This document shows positions 8,952 to 16,915 of a stretch of 35,389 nt of DNA, one piece after another (the stretch's first letter is position 1; each line of letters starts with the position of its first letter). Under the pieces are notes generated by a model that saw only the letters and a list, made by a program, of their open reading frames with translations, was not told the DNA's origin and ran no database searches. The position numbers were made by a program, and so were the translations under genes. Origin of the DNA: Actinomycetes bacterium (GTDB lineage Bacteria > Actinomycetota > Acidimicrobiia > Acidimicrobiales > Palsa-688); NCBI GenBank assembly GCA_021838445.1, contig JAKCDU010000040.1, positions 1 to 35,389 on the forward strand, given 5' to 3'.

Positions 8952-9389
8952 CTGCCCGAAGACCGGCGCGTAGTGGTCGGTGTGGACGGGTCCGGTCATG
9001 GCGACGCGGCCCTGCTGTGGGCGGCCCACGAGGCGGCTCGGCGCGGGGCCAGGTTGGAGGTCGTGCACGCGGCTTTTCTCCGTCACGAGGCCGTCGAGCT
9101 GTTCGCTCCCGGCCTGGCCGATGAGGAGGAATCCCTGCTCGAGCGGGACGTGGCGAGGGCCCGTCAGGCCGAGCCCGGGCTCGAGGTGGAGGGCCGGCTC
9201 GAGGAACCGCCGGCCGCTGACGCCCTCATCCGGGCGGGGCAGGGAGCCGAGATGCTGGTGGTCGGCTCGCGCGGTCTGGGCGCGCTGCAGAGCCTGACCC
9301 TCGGTTCGGTGAGCCGGGAATGCGTGACGCGGGCCCACTGTCCCGTCGTGGTGATCCAGGCCGAGGCCAGGCCTGCGCAGGCGGACTGA
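8952..9389 (+). CDS. Universal stress protein (UspA family), apparent CTG start
   Basis: A 145-residue UspA-fold protein. The first strand VVVGVDGSGHGDAAL and the C-terminal ATP-binding GSRGLGALQSLTLGSVS (the G-2x-G-9x-G-S pattern) place it in the ATP-binding branch. GTG 8973 would cut into the first beta strand. The only codon at the right distance from the strong GGAGG at 8941-8945 is CTG 8952, giving (M)PEDRRVVVGVDGS, the usual family N-terminus. It lies 25 nt before the P-type ATPase gene and may be co-transcribed with it. Confidence 0.88.
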   Translation: MPEDRRVVVGVDGSGHGDAALLWAAHEAARRGARLEVVHAAFLRHEAVELFAPGLADEEESLLERDVARARQAEPGLEVEGRLEEPPAADALIRAGQGAEMLVVGSRGLGALQSLTLGSVSRECVTRAHCPVVVIQAEARPAQAD

Positions 9390-9414
9390 TCGGCCAGCCG
9401 GCGATGACCCGGCG

Positions 9415-11805
9415 ATGACCCCGGAGGCTTCTGTCGTCCCCCCTGACGCCCCCGGCCTGAGCCCCGAATGGGCCGCCAACGGACTCCGCGGCGACGAGGT
9501 CGCCGACCGGGTACGCCAGGGGCGGTCCAACCGCCTGGAGACACCCGACACCCAATCGTGGCTGCAGATACTGCGTCGCAACGCCGTCACCCGCCTCAAC
9601 TTCCTGCTGCTGGCGCTGGGGTGCGCCACCCTCGCCACCGGGTCCGGGCCCGACGCCACGTTCCTCGCCGTGGCGGTCATCAACAGTGTGGTGGGCGCCG
9701 CCCAAGAGGCCCGGGCCAAACGGACCCTCGACCGCTTGGCGGTCATCAACGCGCCGCGGGCCCGCGTGGTTCGCGACGGCACGATCCAGGAGATACCCCC
9801 CGACGACGTGGTCGTCGACGACCTGCTCGAGTTGCGACCCGGTGACCAGAGTGTCGCCGACGCCGTGGTGGTGGCCATGGCGGCCGAGATGGACGAGTCC
9901 CTCGCCACGGGTGAGTCCGAGCCGGTGGCCAAGGAGGCCGGTGACCGCATCCTGTCAGGCTCGTGGGTCGTGGCCGGCAGCGTCAGGGCCCGAGCCACAG
10001 GTGTAGGGGCGGCGTCGTTCGCCAACCGCTTGGCCGAGGAGGCCCGTCGGTTCAGCCTGGCCAGCTCCGAACTGGTGCGCGGCATCAACGACCTACTGCG
10101 CTGGCTCTCGTGGGTGATGGTCGTCGTGGGACCCGTCCTGGTCGTGCGTGAACTGCAGACCGAACCGTGGCGGGTGGCCATCCGCCTGGCCGTCGCCGGA
10201 CTGGTCGGGATGGTGCCAGAAGGACTGGTCCTGCTCACCACCTTGGCCTTCCTGGCGGCCGCGGTGCGCCTGAGCCGCCGCCAGGTGCTCATACAAGAGA
10301 TGCCGGCCGTGGAGACCCTGGCGCGTGTCGACTCGCTGTGCGTGGACAAGACCGGAACGCTGACCGAAGCTGGGATCGCCTTCAGCCGAATGCAGGTCGG
10401 GGCGGCCCCCGAAGCGGAGGTGTCGGGCGCATTGGCCGGTCTGGCCCGGGCACCCGGAGCCAACGCCACCATGGCTGCTCTGGCGGCGGGGCTCGACGCC
10501 AGCGAGCCGTGGGTGGCGACCCGGAGGGTGCCGTTCAGCTCGGCGCGCAAGTGGAGCGCCGCGGAGTTCCCCGGGCGCGGAACGTGGGTGCTGGGCGCGC
10601 CCGAGATGGTCACCGCCGGCGATCCCGCCGGACTTCTGCCCGTCGCCACTCAGTGGGCGGCGCAAGGAGCGAGGGTGCTGATCGTGGCGACCAGCGACCA
10701 CCCCCTCGACGGCACGGACCTCCCCGAGGGGTTGACGGCGGTGGCGGTGGTGGAGCTCCGGGAAAAAGTACGGGACCAGGTCGCCGGAACCCTCGCCTTC
10801 TTCGCCCGCCAGGGCGTGGTGGTGCGCGTCGTCTCCGGTGACCATCCGGTAACGGTGCGCGCCGTGGCCGAGCGGGTGGGCCTGGATGGCGCCGACCGGG
10901 CCGTCGACGCCCGGGGACTGCCCGACGACGACACTGATCTGGCCCGGGTGGTGGAGGCCAACCGGGTATTCGGCCGGGTGACACCTGAGCAGAAACGGTC
11001 GCTGGTCGCCGCCTTGCACCGTGACGGTCACACCGTGGCCATGACCGGGGATGGCGTCAACGACGCCCTGGCGCTGAAGGAGGCGGACCTCGGTATCGCC
11101 ATGGGATCGGGCTCCGCGGTGGCCCGCAACGTGGCCCAGGTGGTGATCCTCGACGACGACTTCGACGTGCTGCCGTCAGTGGTCGCCGAGGGTCGGCGGG
11201 TGCTGGCCAACATCGAGATGATCGCGGTGTTGTTCCTGGTGAAGAACGTCTACTCGCTGGTCATCTCCGTGGTGGTGTCGGTCACGGGGTGGCCCTACCC
11301 CTTCCTGCCCAGGCATCTGACCCTCATCAGCGCCGTGGGGATCGGCATCCCGGGCTTCTTCCTGGCCCTCGCCCCGAACGAACGTATCTTCCGACCCGGG
11401 TTCCTGCGCCGGGCCCTCACCCGTTCGGTCCTGGCCGGCTCGTTGACTGCTCTCAGCGTGATCCTGACCTACGCCGTGGCGAGGGCGGAGGGTCTGTCGG
11501 GCGACGCCTCGCGCACCGCGGCCATCATCGTGACCATCGTGGTGACCCTGTGGGTCCTCGTCATGGTGGCCCGCCCCCTCACCTACCGGCGGGTCGCCCT
11601 CGTGGCGGCCATGGGTCTGATCTTCCTCGGCGCCTACTTCGCTCCCGGGGTGAGCTCCTTCTTCTCCCTGCAGCACCGCCCGAGCGCCGCAGCGACGGCC
11701 GAGGCGCTGGCCTTCGGGGCGGCTGCGGTGGTACTCATCGAGGCGGTGTCGCGCACCGCAGTGTTCCAACGGATGGCCGGTCCGGGGGGCGACCGGCGGG
11801 CCTGA
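9415..11805 (+). CDS. ctpE: Cation-translocating P-type ATPase, CtpE-like
   Basis: A 796-residue P-type ATPase, nearly the same length as mycobacterial CtpE (a Ca2+ uptake ATPase). Motifs in order: TGES in the actuator domain (about residue 164), the transmembrane MVPEGLVLLT segment, the phosphorylation site DKTGTLT (about 313), the hinge TGDGVND (about 544), and a hydrophobic C-terminal half with several helices. No heavy-metal-binding N-terminal domain or CPC motif is present, so a Ca2+/Mg2+-type substrate is more likely than copper or zinc. The MVPEGL signature resembles the CtpE subgroup; the assignment to Ca2+ is inference. An 11-nt direct repeat (CGGCGATGACC twice) covers the start and creates a second ATG at 9404 in another frame. 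Confidence 0.9.
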   Translation: MTPEASVVPPDAPGLSPEWAANGLRGDEVADRVRQGRSNRLETPDTQSWLQILRRNAVTRLNFLLLALGCATLATGSGPDATFLAVAVINSVVGAAQEARAKRTLDRLAVINAPRARVVRDGTIQEIPPDDVVVDDLLELRPGDQSVADAVVVAMAAEMDESLATGESEPVAKEAGDRILSGSWVVAGSVRARATGVGAASFANRLAEEARRFSLASSELVRGINDLLRWLSWVMVVVGPVLVVRELQTEPWRVAIRLAVAGLVGMVPEGLVLLTTLAFLAAAVRLSRRQVLIQEMPAVETLARVDSLCVDKTGTLTEAGIAFSRMQVGAAPEAEVSGALAGLARAPGANATMAALAAGLDASEPWVATRRVPFSSARKWSAAEFPGRGTWVLGAPEMVTAGDPAGLLPVATQWAAQGARVLIVATSDHPLDGTDLPEGLTAVAVVELREKVRDQVAGTLAFFARQGVVVRVVSGDHPVTVRAVAERVGLDGADRAVDARGLPDDDTDLARVVEANRVFGRVTPEQKRSLVAALHRDGHTVAMTGDGVNDALALKEADLGIAMGSGSAVARNVAQVVILDDDFDVLPSVVAEGRRVLANIEMIAVLFLVKNVYSLVISVVVSVTGWPYPFLPRHLTLISAVGIGIPGFFLALAPNERIFRPGFLRRALTRSVLAGSLTALSVILTYAVARAEGLSGDASRTAAIIVTIVVTLWVLVMVARPLTYRRVALVAAMGLIFLGAYFAPGVSSFFSLQHRPSAAATAEALAFGAAAVVLIEAVSRTAVFQRMAGPGGDRRA

Positions 11806-11849
11806 GTGGTCGCCGAGCGCCGGATGTCCGCCGACAGCGGGCCTGCGCT

Positions 11850-11881
11850 GGGTCTCAGGCGTTCAGGGTCTCAGGCGTTCT
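11850..11881. repeat. 16-bp tandem duplication at the 3' end of the VOC gene
   Basis: Two adjacent copies of GGGTCTCAGGCGTTC plus one base (11850-11865 and 11866-11881) differ at one position. The second copy supplies the stop codon and last codons of the minus-strand VOC gene. Confidence 0.85.
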
Positions 11882-12302
11882 GGTCGCGGACCGACCCACC
11901 GGCGCCTCCGGGGGTGGCCGGAACGTCACGCTGGAGGAGCTCCACGAGGTAGCCGTCGGGGTCCTCGATGTAGGCCATGAGCACCGGCCAGCGTTCCAGG
12001 CGCTCCGGGGCCATGTGGGAACGGTATCCGGCGGCCACGGCCCGGTCGTGGAGACCCTGGCAGTCGTCGGTGTAGACGTAGAGCTTCCACACCGAGGTTC
12101 CCGGCTGTACCGCGTCGGGCTTGGAGCGGTCGTGGGCCAACTGGATCCAGCCACCCCGGTCGGGGTTCTCGATCATGGCCTCTTCGATGTCGTCGGTGAT
12201 CTGGGTGCGGCTCGTGCAGGTGAGCCCCAGGGTCTCGTAGAAGCGGATGGTGGCGTCGATGTCACTGACGTAGATGCAGAACTGACGGAACCACGAGGTC
12301 AT
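11871..12302 (-). CDS. VOC (glyoxalase/bleomycin-resistance) family protein
   Basis: A 143-residue protein with the paired beta-alpha-beta-beta-beta modules of the vicinal oxygen chelate fold: FCIYVSDIDATIRFYETLGL at the start and MAYIEDPDGYLVELLQ near the end, where Glu is a typical metal ligand. In length and layout it resembles lactoylglutathione lyase-like proteins, but the substrate is unknown. The start ATG 12302 is preceded by a GAGGGG stretch. It is divergent from the short-chain dehydrogenase gene across a 341-nt intergenic region. Confidence 0.87.
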   Translation of the reverse strand: MTSWFRQFCIYVSDIDATIRFYETLGLTCTSRTQITDDIEEAMIENPDRGGWIQLAHDRSKPDAVQPGTSVWKLYVYTDDCQGLHDRAVAAGYRSHMAPERLERWPVLMAYIEDPDGYLVELLQRDVPATPGGAGGSVRDQNA

Positions 12303-12643
12303 GCCGGAATCCCCTCGTTCACCCCTGGCACGATGGTGTTGCGGTCGGACCCCGTCATCGACGGTGCCTGCGTCTCATCCCCCATGGAAACCCCCCGGTC
12401 GGCGGCACGATACAACGGGCCGCTTCCCACGGTATACACGGGAATCGGCGACGTCAAACAGGCCGGGTTCCCCATAGGAAAGCGGCCAACCGGTCGAACG
12501 TCTTGCCTGATCCAAGACGAATGAATCCCAGAATGGGACCACTATTTACCGCCAATGACGACATGACGGGTCGGGCGGGAGTGTTTGACAGTTCCTTCGG
12601 CTGACGATACGGTCCGGCGACGACGACACTTCGGGGGTGGAGG
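12303..12643. other. 341-nt divergent intergenic region
   Basis: There is no gene between the VOC gene (minus) and the dehydrogenase (plus). It holds the dehydrogenase promoter (12585-12613) and its GGTGGAGG ribosome-binding stretch immediately before ATG 12644. A stretch at about 12480-12560 is visibly less GC-rich than its surroundings, as expected for a control region. I see no RNA gene or riboswitch. Confidence 0.6.
12585..12613 (+). promoter_or_regulatory. Sigma-70-type promoter of the dehydrogenase gene
   Basis: A perfect -35 hexamer TTGACA (12585-12590) and a -10 hexamer TACGGT (12608-12613) are separated by exactly 17 nt, placing the transcript start near 12620, about 24 nt before ATG 12644. 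Confidence 0.75.
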
Positions 12644-13528
12644 ATGCAGACACTGGCCGGCAAGGTCGCGGTGGTGACCGGCGGCGGTGGAGGGATCGGC
12701 AGGGCCTTGGCCCGTCGGTTGGGTCAGGAAGGCATGAAGGTGGTCCTGGCCGACTACGACACCGATCTCCTGGCCGCCGCTGAGCAGGAAATGACCGATG
12801 CATCGCTGGAGGTGCTGGTCGTTCCCGTGGACGTGACCAAGCGGACGTCGGTGGACGCGTTGAGAGACGCCACACTCGAACGTTTCGGTGAGGTCCACCT
12901 GCTGTGCAACAACGCCGGGATCGCCAATCAGGGGTCGGGACCCATTTGGGATCTCGAGGATGCTGATTGGCGATGGTCGCTCGACGTACACCTGCTCGGT
13001 GTCGCCCACGGGTGCGAGGTCTTCGTCCCGGTGATGATGGCCCAAGATCAGGAAGCCCATATAGTCAACACGTCCTCAGGTAACGGCGGCCTGTATCCCA
13101 TTCCCACCACACCGACATACGCCGTCGCCAAGGCCGCCATGACCACCTACTCCGAATGCCTGTGGGGCCAGTTACGAGCGGCGGGAGCGAAGATCGGGGT
13201 CTCGGTCCTCTTCCCCACCGGCTACTCGCCGGGCCTGCTGAACACCGGGATCTGGAATCAGCGCGAGCGCCCCGCCGAGTACGCCGGAAGCGAGCCTCGC
13301 CCACTGCGACGCGGTCTCGAAATCTTCTTGGAGAAGGCCAAGGAGGAGGGCCGGGAGGTCCAGTTCACCCCGCTCGAGGAGGTAGCCGACCAGGTGGTGG
13401 TGGGAGTGACCACCGACCAGTTCTGGTTGCACGTCCCTTCCGAGGCCTCCGACCAGAAGCTCCGCGACCGCCTAGAGTCGATCATCGAGAGGCGCCCGCC
13501 GCTGTACCTGACCACGCCGTCGCTCTAG
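12644..13528 (+). CDS. Short-chain dehydrogenase/reductase (SDR) family oxidoreductase
   Basis: A 294-residue classical SDR. The Rossmann nucleotide-binding motif TGGGGGIG is at residues 11-18, an Asp follows the second strand (DYDTD), which usually indicates NAD(H) preference, NNAG is near residue 90, and the catalytic Ser, Tyr and Lys appear as NTSS and YAVAK. A long C-terminal part after the catalytic core may shape the substrate pocket. The substrate is unknown. The start ATG 12644 follows a purine-rich ribosome-binding site directly, and a near-consensus promoter lies just upstream. Confidence 0.9.
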   Translation: MQTLAGKVAVVTGGGGGIGRALARRLGQEGMKVVLADYDTDLLAAAEQEMTDASLEVLVVPVDVTKRTSVDALRDATLERFGEVHLLCNNAGIANQGSGPIWDLEDADWRWSLDVHLLGVAHGCEVFVPVMMAQDQEAHIVNTSSGNGGLYPIPTTPTYAVAKAAMTTYSECLWGQLRAAGAKIGVSVLFPTGYSPGLLNTGIWNQRERPAEYAGSEPRPLRRGLEIFLEKAKEEGREVQFTPLEEVADQVVVGVTTDQFWLHVPSEASDQKLRDRLESIIERRPPLYLTTPSL

Positions 13529-13584
13529 GCTGCCGCCCCTTGATGCATGGGGTACCGGCCGACCAGAGCATCTGGGCCGAGCCG

Positions 13585-15472
13585 CTAGATTGATTGTCGA
13601 GGCGCGCCCGGCCTCGCCTTGCCGTGATCGGTCGCCGGAACCCCGCAGCGCCCGAGTGCATGTGTCATCCAGCCCCTGTAGCTCAGTCGGATAGAGCGGC
13701 TGCCTTCTAAGCAGCGGGTCGCAGGTTCGAGTCCTGCCGGGGGCGCCAAGCAGTCCTCCGCACTTTCGCGTGCGGCGGGCTGTGCTCTCTCGCTATCTGG
13801 GTCGTACAGGGTGACTTCGACATCGAGGGCGTTTTCGTCCGGCTGGAAGACGACATCGAGCTGGAGCGCGTCGAAGAGCACTCGCAGTTGGCGCTGGGGC
13901 GCCGCTTCTGGCGAGCTGGCCAGGAGTGGCAGCCGGTCGAGCAATGGGGCGACGTCGGCCAAGGTGGGCGGTGCTGCCGCCGATGCTCGGGCTGCTGCTG
14001 CGAGGCGCTTGCGACAGTCGGCTATGGCGGTTTCCGGTTCATCAACCCGCTGGTTGACCCGGCGTCTGAGGGTGGGTGTCACGTCGTCGGCTTCGAGGTT
14101 GACCAGTTGTCGGTGAGCCGCCGTTCGAGGTCGGCGATCTCGGCCTCGACCTCCTGGGCGTGCGCCGCTTCCGGTGCGGCATGGTCGGGTTCGGCGCCTA
14201 GGGGGAGGCAGTCCCGCCAGCAGTCGGTGCGCTCCGGGCCGAAGAGTGCGGTGGCAAGGAAGGGCAGCAATGCGCCAGATAGGCGCTCCTCGTTGAGGTA
14301 CACATGGGGCGGGTGTCCGGCCGGGATGTTCTTCGAACGCTGGTGGGTGGGCTGGCACGAGTAGTAGGTGGAGTTGCGGCGTTGATTGCCCCACATCCGC
14401 AGCCCGCAGAGCCCGCAGCGGAGGAGCCCTCGGTAGAGGTAGTCACGCCGGGCGGTCGGCCGTGCTGTCGTGGCCGGGACGCCGCGACGCGAGCGCTGGT
14501 TGGCCAGGGCGCGGGATTGCACGGCGTTGTGCTCCTCGCGGCTGACGATGGCCGGGCGCGCCGGTTCTTCCGACCAGATCCAGGCATCGGGAGGATTGGT
14601 CCGGTTGTGTCCCTTCTTTCGGGCCCGGCGGTTCCACACCTGGTAGCCGGTGTACTTCGGGTTACGTAGGACTTCCCACACGCTCGATCGGCTCCATGCG
14701 CCGCGGGCGGTCGTCGGGTTGGCGGGAACCGGTGGTGGGTAGCGGTAGGGATCGGCGTTGAGGCGATCGCGGATCTGCAGCTAGCCCATGCCGCCGCCGA
14801 GGTACCAGTCGTAGATGGCCCGCACCACCGGAGCGCGTACCGGATCGAGCTCCAACGTGCGCTTGGCGGCCCCGCGGCTCGCCTTGTGCGGGTTGGGGTG
14901 GTCGTGGGTGACAACGCGGTAGCCGAAGAGGGCGACTCCGCCGGTGTGCCAGCCTTGGCGGGTCGAGGTCTCCTGGCCTTGGCGGGATTTGACCATCAGC
15001 TCGTGGTGGTAGCCGCGGGCGATGCCGATGTTCACGTGGCGCAGCACGATGGTGCCGAAGGACTCCTCCAGTGGCTCGTCCGCCGCGCACAGGCGAACGC
15101 CGGCCTGGCGCAGCTCGTCTTCGACCCGGAAGGCGACCGAGGAGCTGCGCGACAGGCGGGAGATCGATTCGACGATCACCCGGTCGAAGCGGGCAGGGTG
15201 CTTGGCTGCGTCGGCCAGGAGGTCCTGGAGCCCGCCGGCCCGTGGGATCGGGATATCGAATCCTTTCAGGCCCCCCGATCCCCTGGTGGCGTAGGACCGA
15301 GTGCCCGACTCGATGTCGTGGTAGTGGGCGACGATGCGACCGCCCGTATCGGCCACCTGGCGCTCGGCGTTGGCCAGCTGGCGAGGAAAGGAGAGTGTGG
15401 GGTCCTGCTCGTCTTCGTCGATACCCTCCCGTACCAGGCGTAGCGGGATGATGGGCCGGTGAGCGTGGTCAT
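13585..15472 (-). pseudogene. Large serine recombinase, broken by two frameshifts and an amber codon
   Basis: Homology runs from ATG 15472 toward tRNA-Arg. The N-terminal catalytic motif YGRVST (Ser nucleophile) is present, then the frame shifts by one base near 15417 to EDEQDPTLSFPRQL. The resolvase domain continues (SISRLSRSS), followed by a recombinase domain interrupted by TAG at 14783-14781 (after LGGGMG, before LQIRDRLN). The same frame then gives VLRNPKYTGYQVWNRR and a zinc-ribbon CGLCGLRMWG. Near 14110 a second one-base deletion moves the coiled-coil tail to another frame (RQLVNLEADD), which stays open through tRNA-Arg to 13585. Intact relatives are about 500-600 residues. ATGA overlaps couple it to the upstream 71-residue gene. 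It is either a decayed gene or affected by sequencing errors. Confidence 0.85.
13672..13748 (+). tRNA. tRNA-Arg (anticodon TCT)
   Basis: The acceptor GCCCCTG pairs with CGGGGGC, the D-arm is GCTC/GAGC, the anticodon stem-loop is GCTGC-CTTCTAA-GCAGC with anticodon TCT, the T-arm is GCAGG-TTCGAGT-CCTGC, and CCA is encoded at 13746-13748. The serine recombinase remnant begins immediately downstream on the other strand, so this gene marks one edge of the accessory island. Confidence 0.96.
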
Positions 15473-15684
15473 GGCGAGACCTCCTCTCCCTGTCCTACCT
15501 CGACCTTGCCGAGCGAAGCGAGCAGGGCCGCGAGGGCCCGGCCCTGGGTGGCGGCCAGGGCCCGACCGCGCTCCCCGCCGGCCGTGTGGATGTGACCGCG
15601 GACGGCCGGATCGTTGCCGTCGGGAGCGGGCTCGGACCGGCGACGGGCGGCGGAGTCGGTGGTGGCAGGCGGGTGACGCGTCAT
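15469..15684 (-). CDS. 71-residue protein coupled to the recombinase
   Basis: A short gene held between two ATGA overlaps: its ATG (15684-15682) overlaps the stop of the conjugation-ATPase-like gene, and its stop overlaps the ATG (15472) of the recombinase. That arrangement is the main reason to believe it. The product has a disordered, charged N-terminal half and a helical C-terminal half rich in Ala and Leu (RALAATQGRALAALLASLGK). I do not recognise the family; a recombinase accessory role is only suggested by position. Confidence 0.6.
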   Translation of the reverse strand: MTRHPPATTDSAARRRSEPAPDGNDPAVRGHIHTAGGERGRALAATQGRALAALLASLGKVEVGQGEEVSP

Positions 15685-16313
15685 CGGGTGGTTCGCGCAG
15701 CTAAGGCCCCGAGCTGAGCCACGCGCCGTCTGGGGAACTCCTCGCCGATCCGCAGCCAGGTGGCGTCGGCCGGGTTGTCCGTCGCAGAGACTGCCGTCGC
15801 CGCAGGGACGGCCGTGTCCCTCAGCGCCTGGCGCAGCCCCGGTTCTCGCCCGGGCTGGGCCAGCCAGAACAGCACCGGCCGGGCGACGGCGTGGGTGGAC
15901 ACCGCCGGGGGCACCCAGAAGAGCAGCCCGATACCGTCGGGAGAGGATGTCACCTCGAAGCCCACCGGCTGGGGGCGGGCAAGCAGGCGGTGACGGGCGG
16001 CCAGGACAGGATGGAGATTGCGCCAAAAGGCGGCGGCGGCCTTGGGGTCGACGGTGGGCGGAACCTCGACGTCGACGACCTGGCCGTTCGAGGTGGAGCG
16101 GAGGCGGGCGACGACCAGAACGACCGCCACCAAGGTGACAAGGAGCGCCGGGCCCACCGCGGATCTGGCCGCGAGGGGAAGAGCGGAGTGGGCGATGCGG
16201 ACCAACCGGTGGGCGATGTGACTCCAGTCGACGTCCGGGTGGGCCAGGAAGTGCGACAGGGGACCGTCAGGGACAGTCGGCGGCGTGATGGTGGTGGTCG
16301 TGGTGGGCGGCAA
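15681..16313 (-). CDS. Truncated conjugation-ATPase-like membrane protein (TTG start)
   Basis: A 210-residue protein beginning at TTG 16313, with a textbook AAAGGAGG 6 nt upstream (16327-16320). After a Thr-rich leader and an HFLAHPDVDWSHIAHRL segment comes one membrane helix (ALLVTLVAVVLVVARL), then a domain with PTVDPKAAAAFWRNLHPVL and GFEVTSSPDGIGLLFWVP. That is the N-terminal layout of the large TraG/VirB4-like ATPases in actinobacterial conjugative elements. The nucleotide-binding domain that should follow is missing, and the gene ends about 200 residues in with an ATGA overlap to the next gene. The family assignment rests on recalled layout, not a search. Confidence 0.65.
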   Translation of the reverse strand: MPPTTTTTITPPTVPDGPLSHFLAHPDVDWSHIAHRLVRIAHSALPLAARSAVGPALLVTLVAVVLVVARLRSTSNGQVVDVEVPPTVDPKAAAAFWRNLHPVLAARHRLLARPQPVGFEVTSSPDGIGLLFWVPPAVSTHAVARPVLFWLAQPGREPGLRQALRDTAVPAATAVSATDNPADATWLRIGEEFPRRRVAQLGALAARTTR

Positions 16314-16456
16314 GCGGGTCCTCCTTTGGTGCCGGGATGGCGGGAGGCCCGGGGTGAGCTGTCGAAAACCTCCCGATAAGAACAGCCCCCTCGCGACGTG
16401 AACATCGATAAAGCGTCCGGATTCGAGACATCTCACGCCGCTACGCTGGGGAATCG

Positions 16457-16813
16457 ATGCGTCGCTATTTGTCCGAGAAGGCCAAGGCGGAGGCCCTGCT
16501 GGCGGAGGGCCGGGCGATCGAGGCGGCCCTGGCATGGGGGCGTGCTGCCCGGTCGGCCCCTCATCGAGCGGCCCGCCTCGAACTGCTGTGCGCCATGCGC
16601 AGCAGCGCCGAGCTGGCACTCCACCAGGCCATCTACGAGGCCAACCAGGACGGCTGCTCATGGCGGATGCTCGGCCACTACACCGACATGTCGTGGCAGA
16701 CCCTGCACCGCCGCTACCGCGGCACACCCCTCCGCCTGCCCCCATCTCCCGGCGCCGACCCAGCCCGGGAGGAACGCCGCCAACGGAAACGCCCACGCAG
16801 GTCACCACGATGA
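16457..16813 (+). CDS. 118-residue protein with a helix-turn-helix-like segment
   Basis: A small, basic, helical protein. The middle part (SWRMLGHYTDMSWQTLHRRYRG) looks like a helix-turn-helix of the kind that follows helical repeats in small actinobacterial regulators; the tail is disordered and Arg/Pro-rich. It diverges from the TTG-started membrane protein and precedes hsdM by about 100 nt on the same strand, so it could regulate either. The start ATG 16457 is preceded by a TACGCT box 9 nt upstream and no clear ribosome-binding site. The function is unknown. Confidence 0.6.
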   Translation: MRRYLSEKAKAEALLAEGRAIEAALAWGRAARSAPHRAARLELLCAMRSSAELALHQAIYEANQDGCSWRMLGHYTDMSWQTLHRRYRGTPLRLPPSPGADPAREERRQRKRPRRSPR

Positions 16814-16915
16814 CCGTGGGGCGACGAGCGCCCGAGGTCGGTCCAGACGGCCAGAGCCGGGCGTCAGTAGCCTTGGGGGACCACAGAACCAGGTCAGAAC
16901 GGGAGCGGCGCCGGC

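Noticed and set aside
9400-9425. ATG 9404 as start of the P-type ATPase
   Set aside because: It is 11 nt from ATG 9415 and therefore in another frame; it arises from a short direct repeat.
13585-13800. Conserved-looking peptide GLEPATRCLEGS across tRNA-Arg
   Set aside because: This is the familiar artefact of translating a tRNA gene in antisense, not a protein domain.
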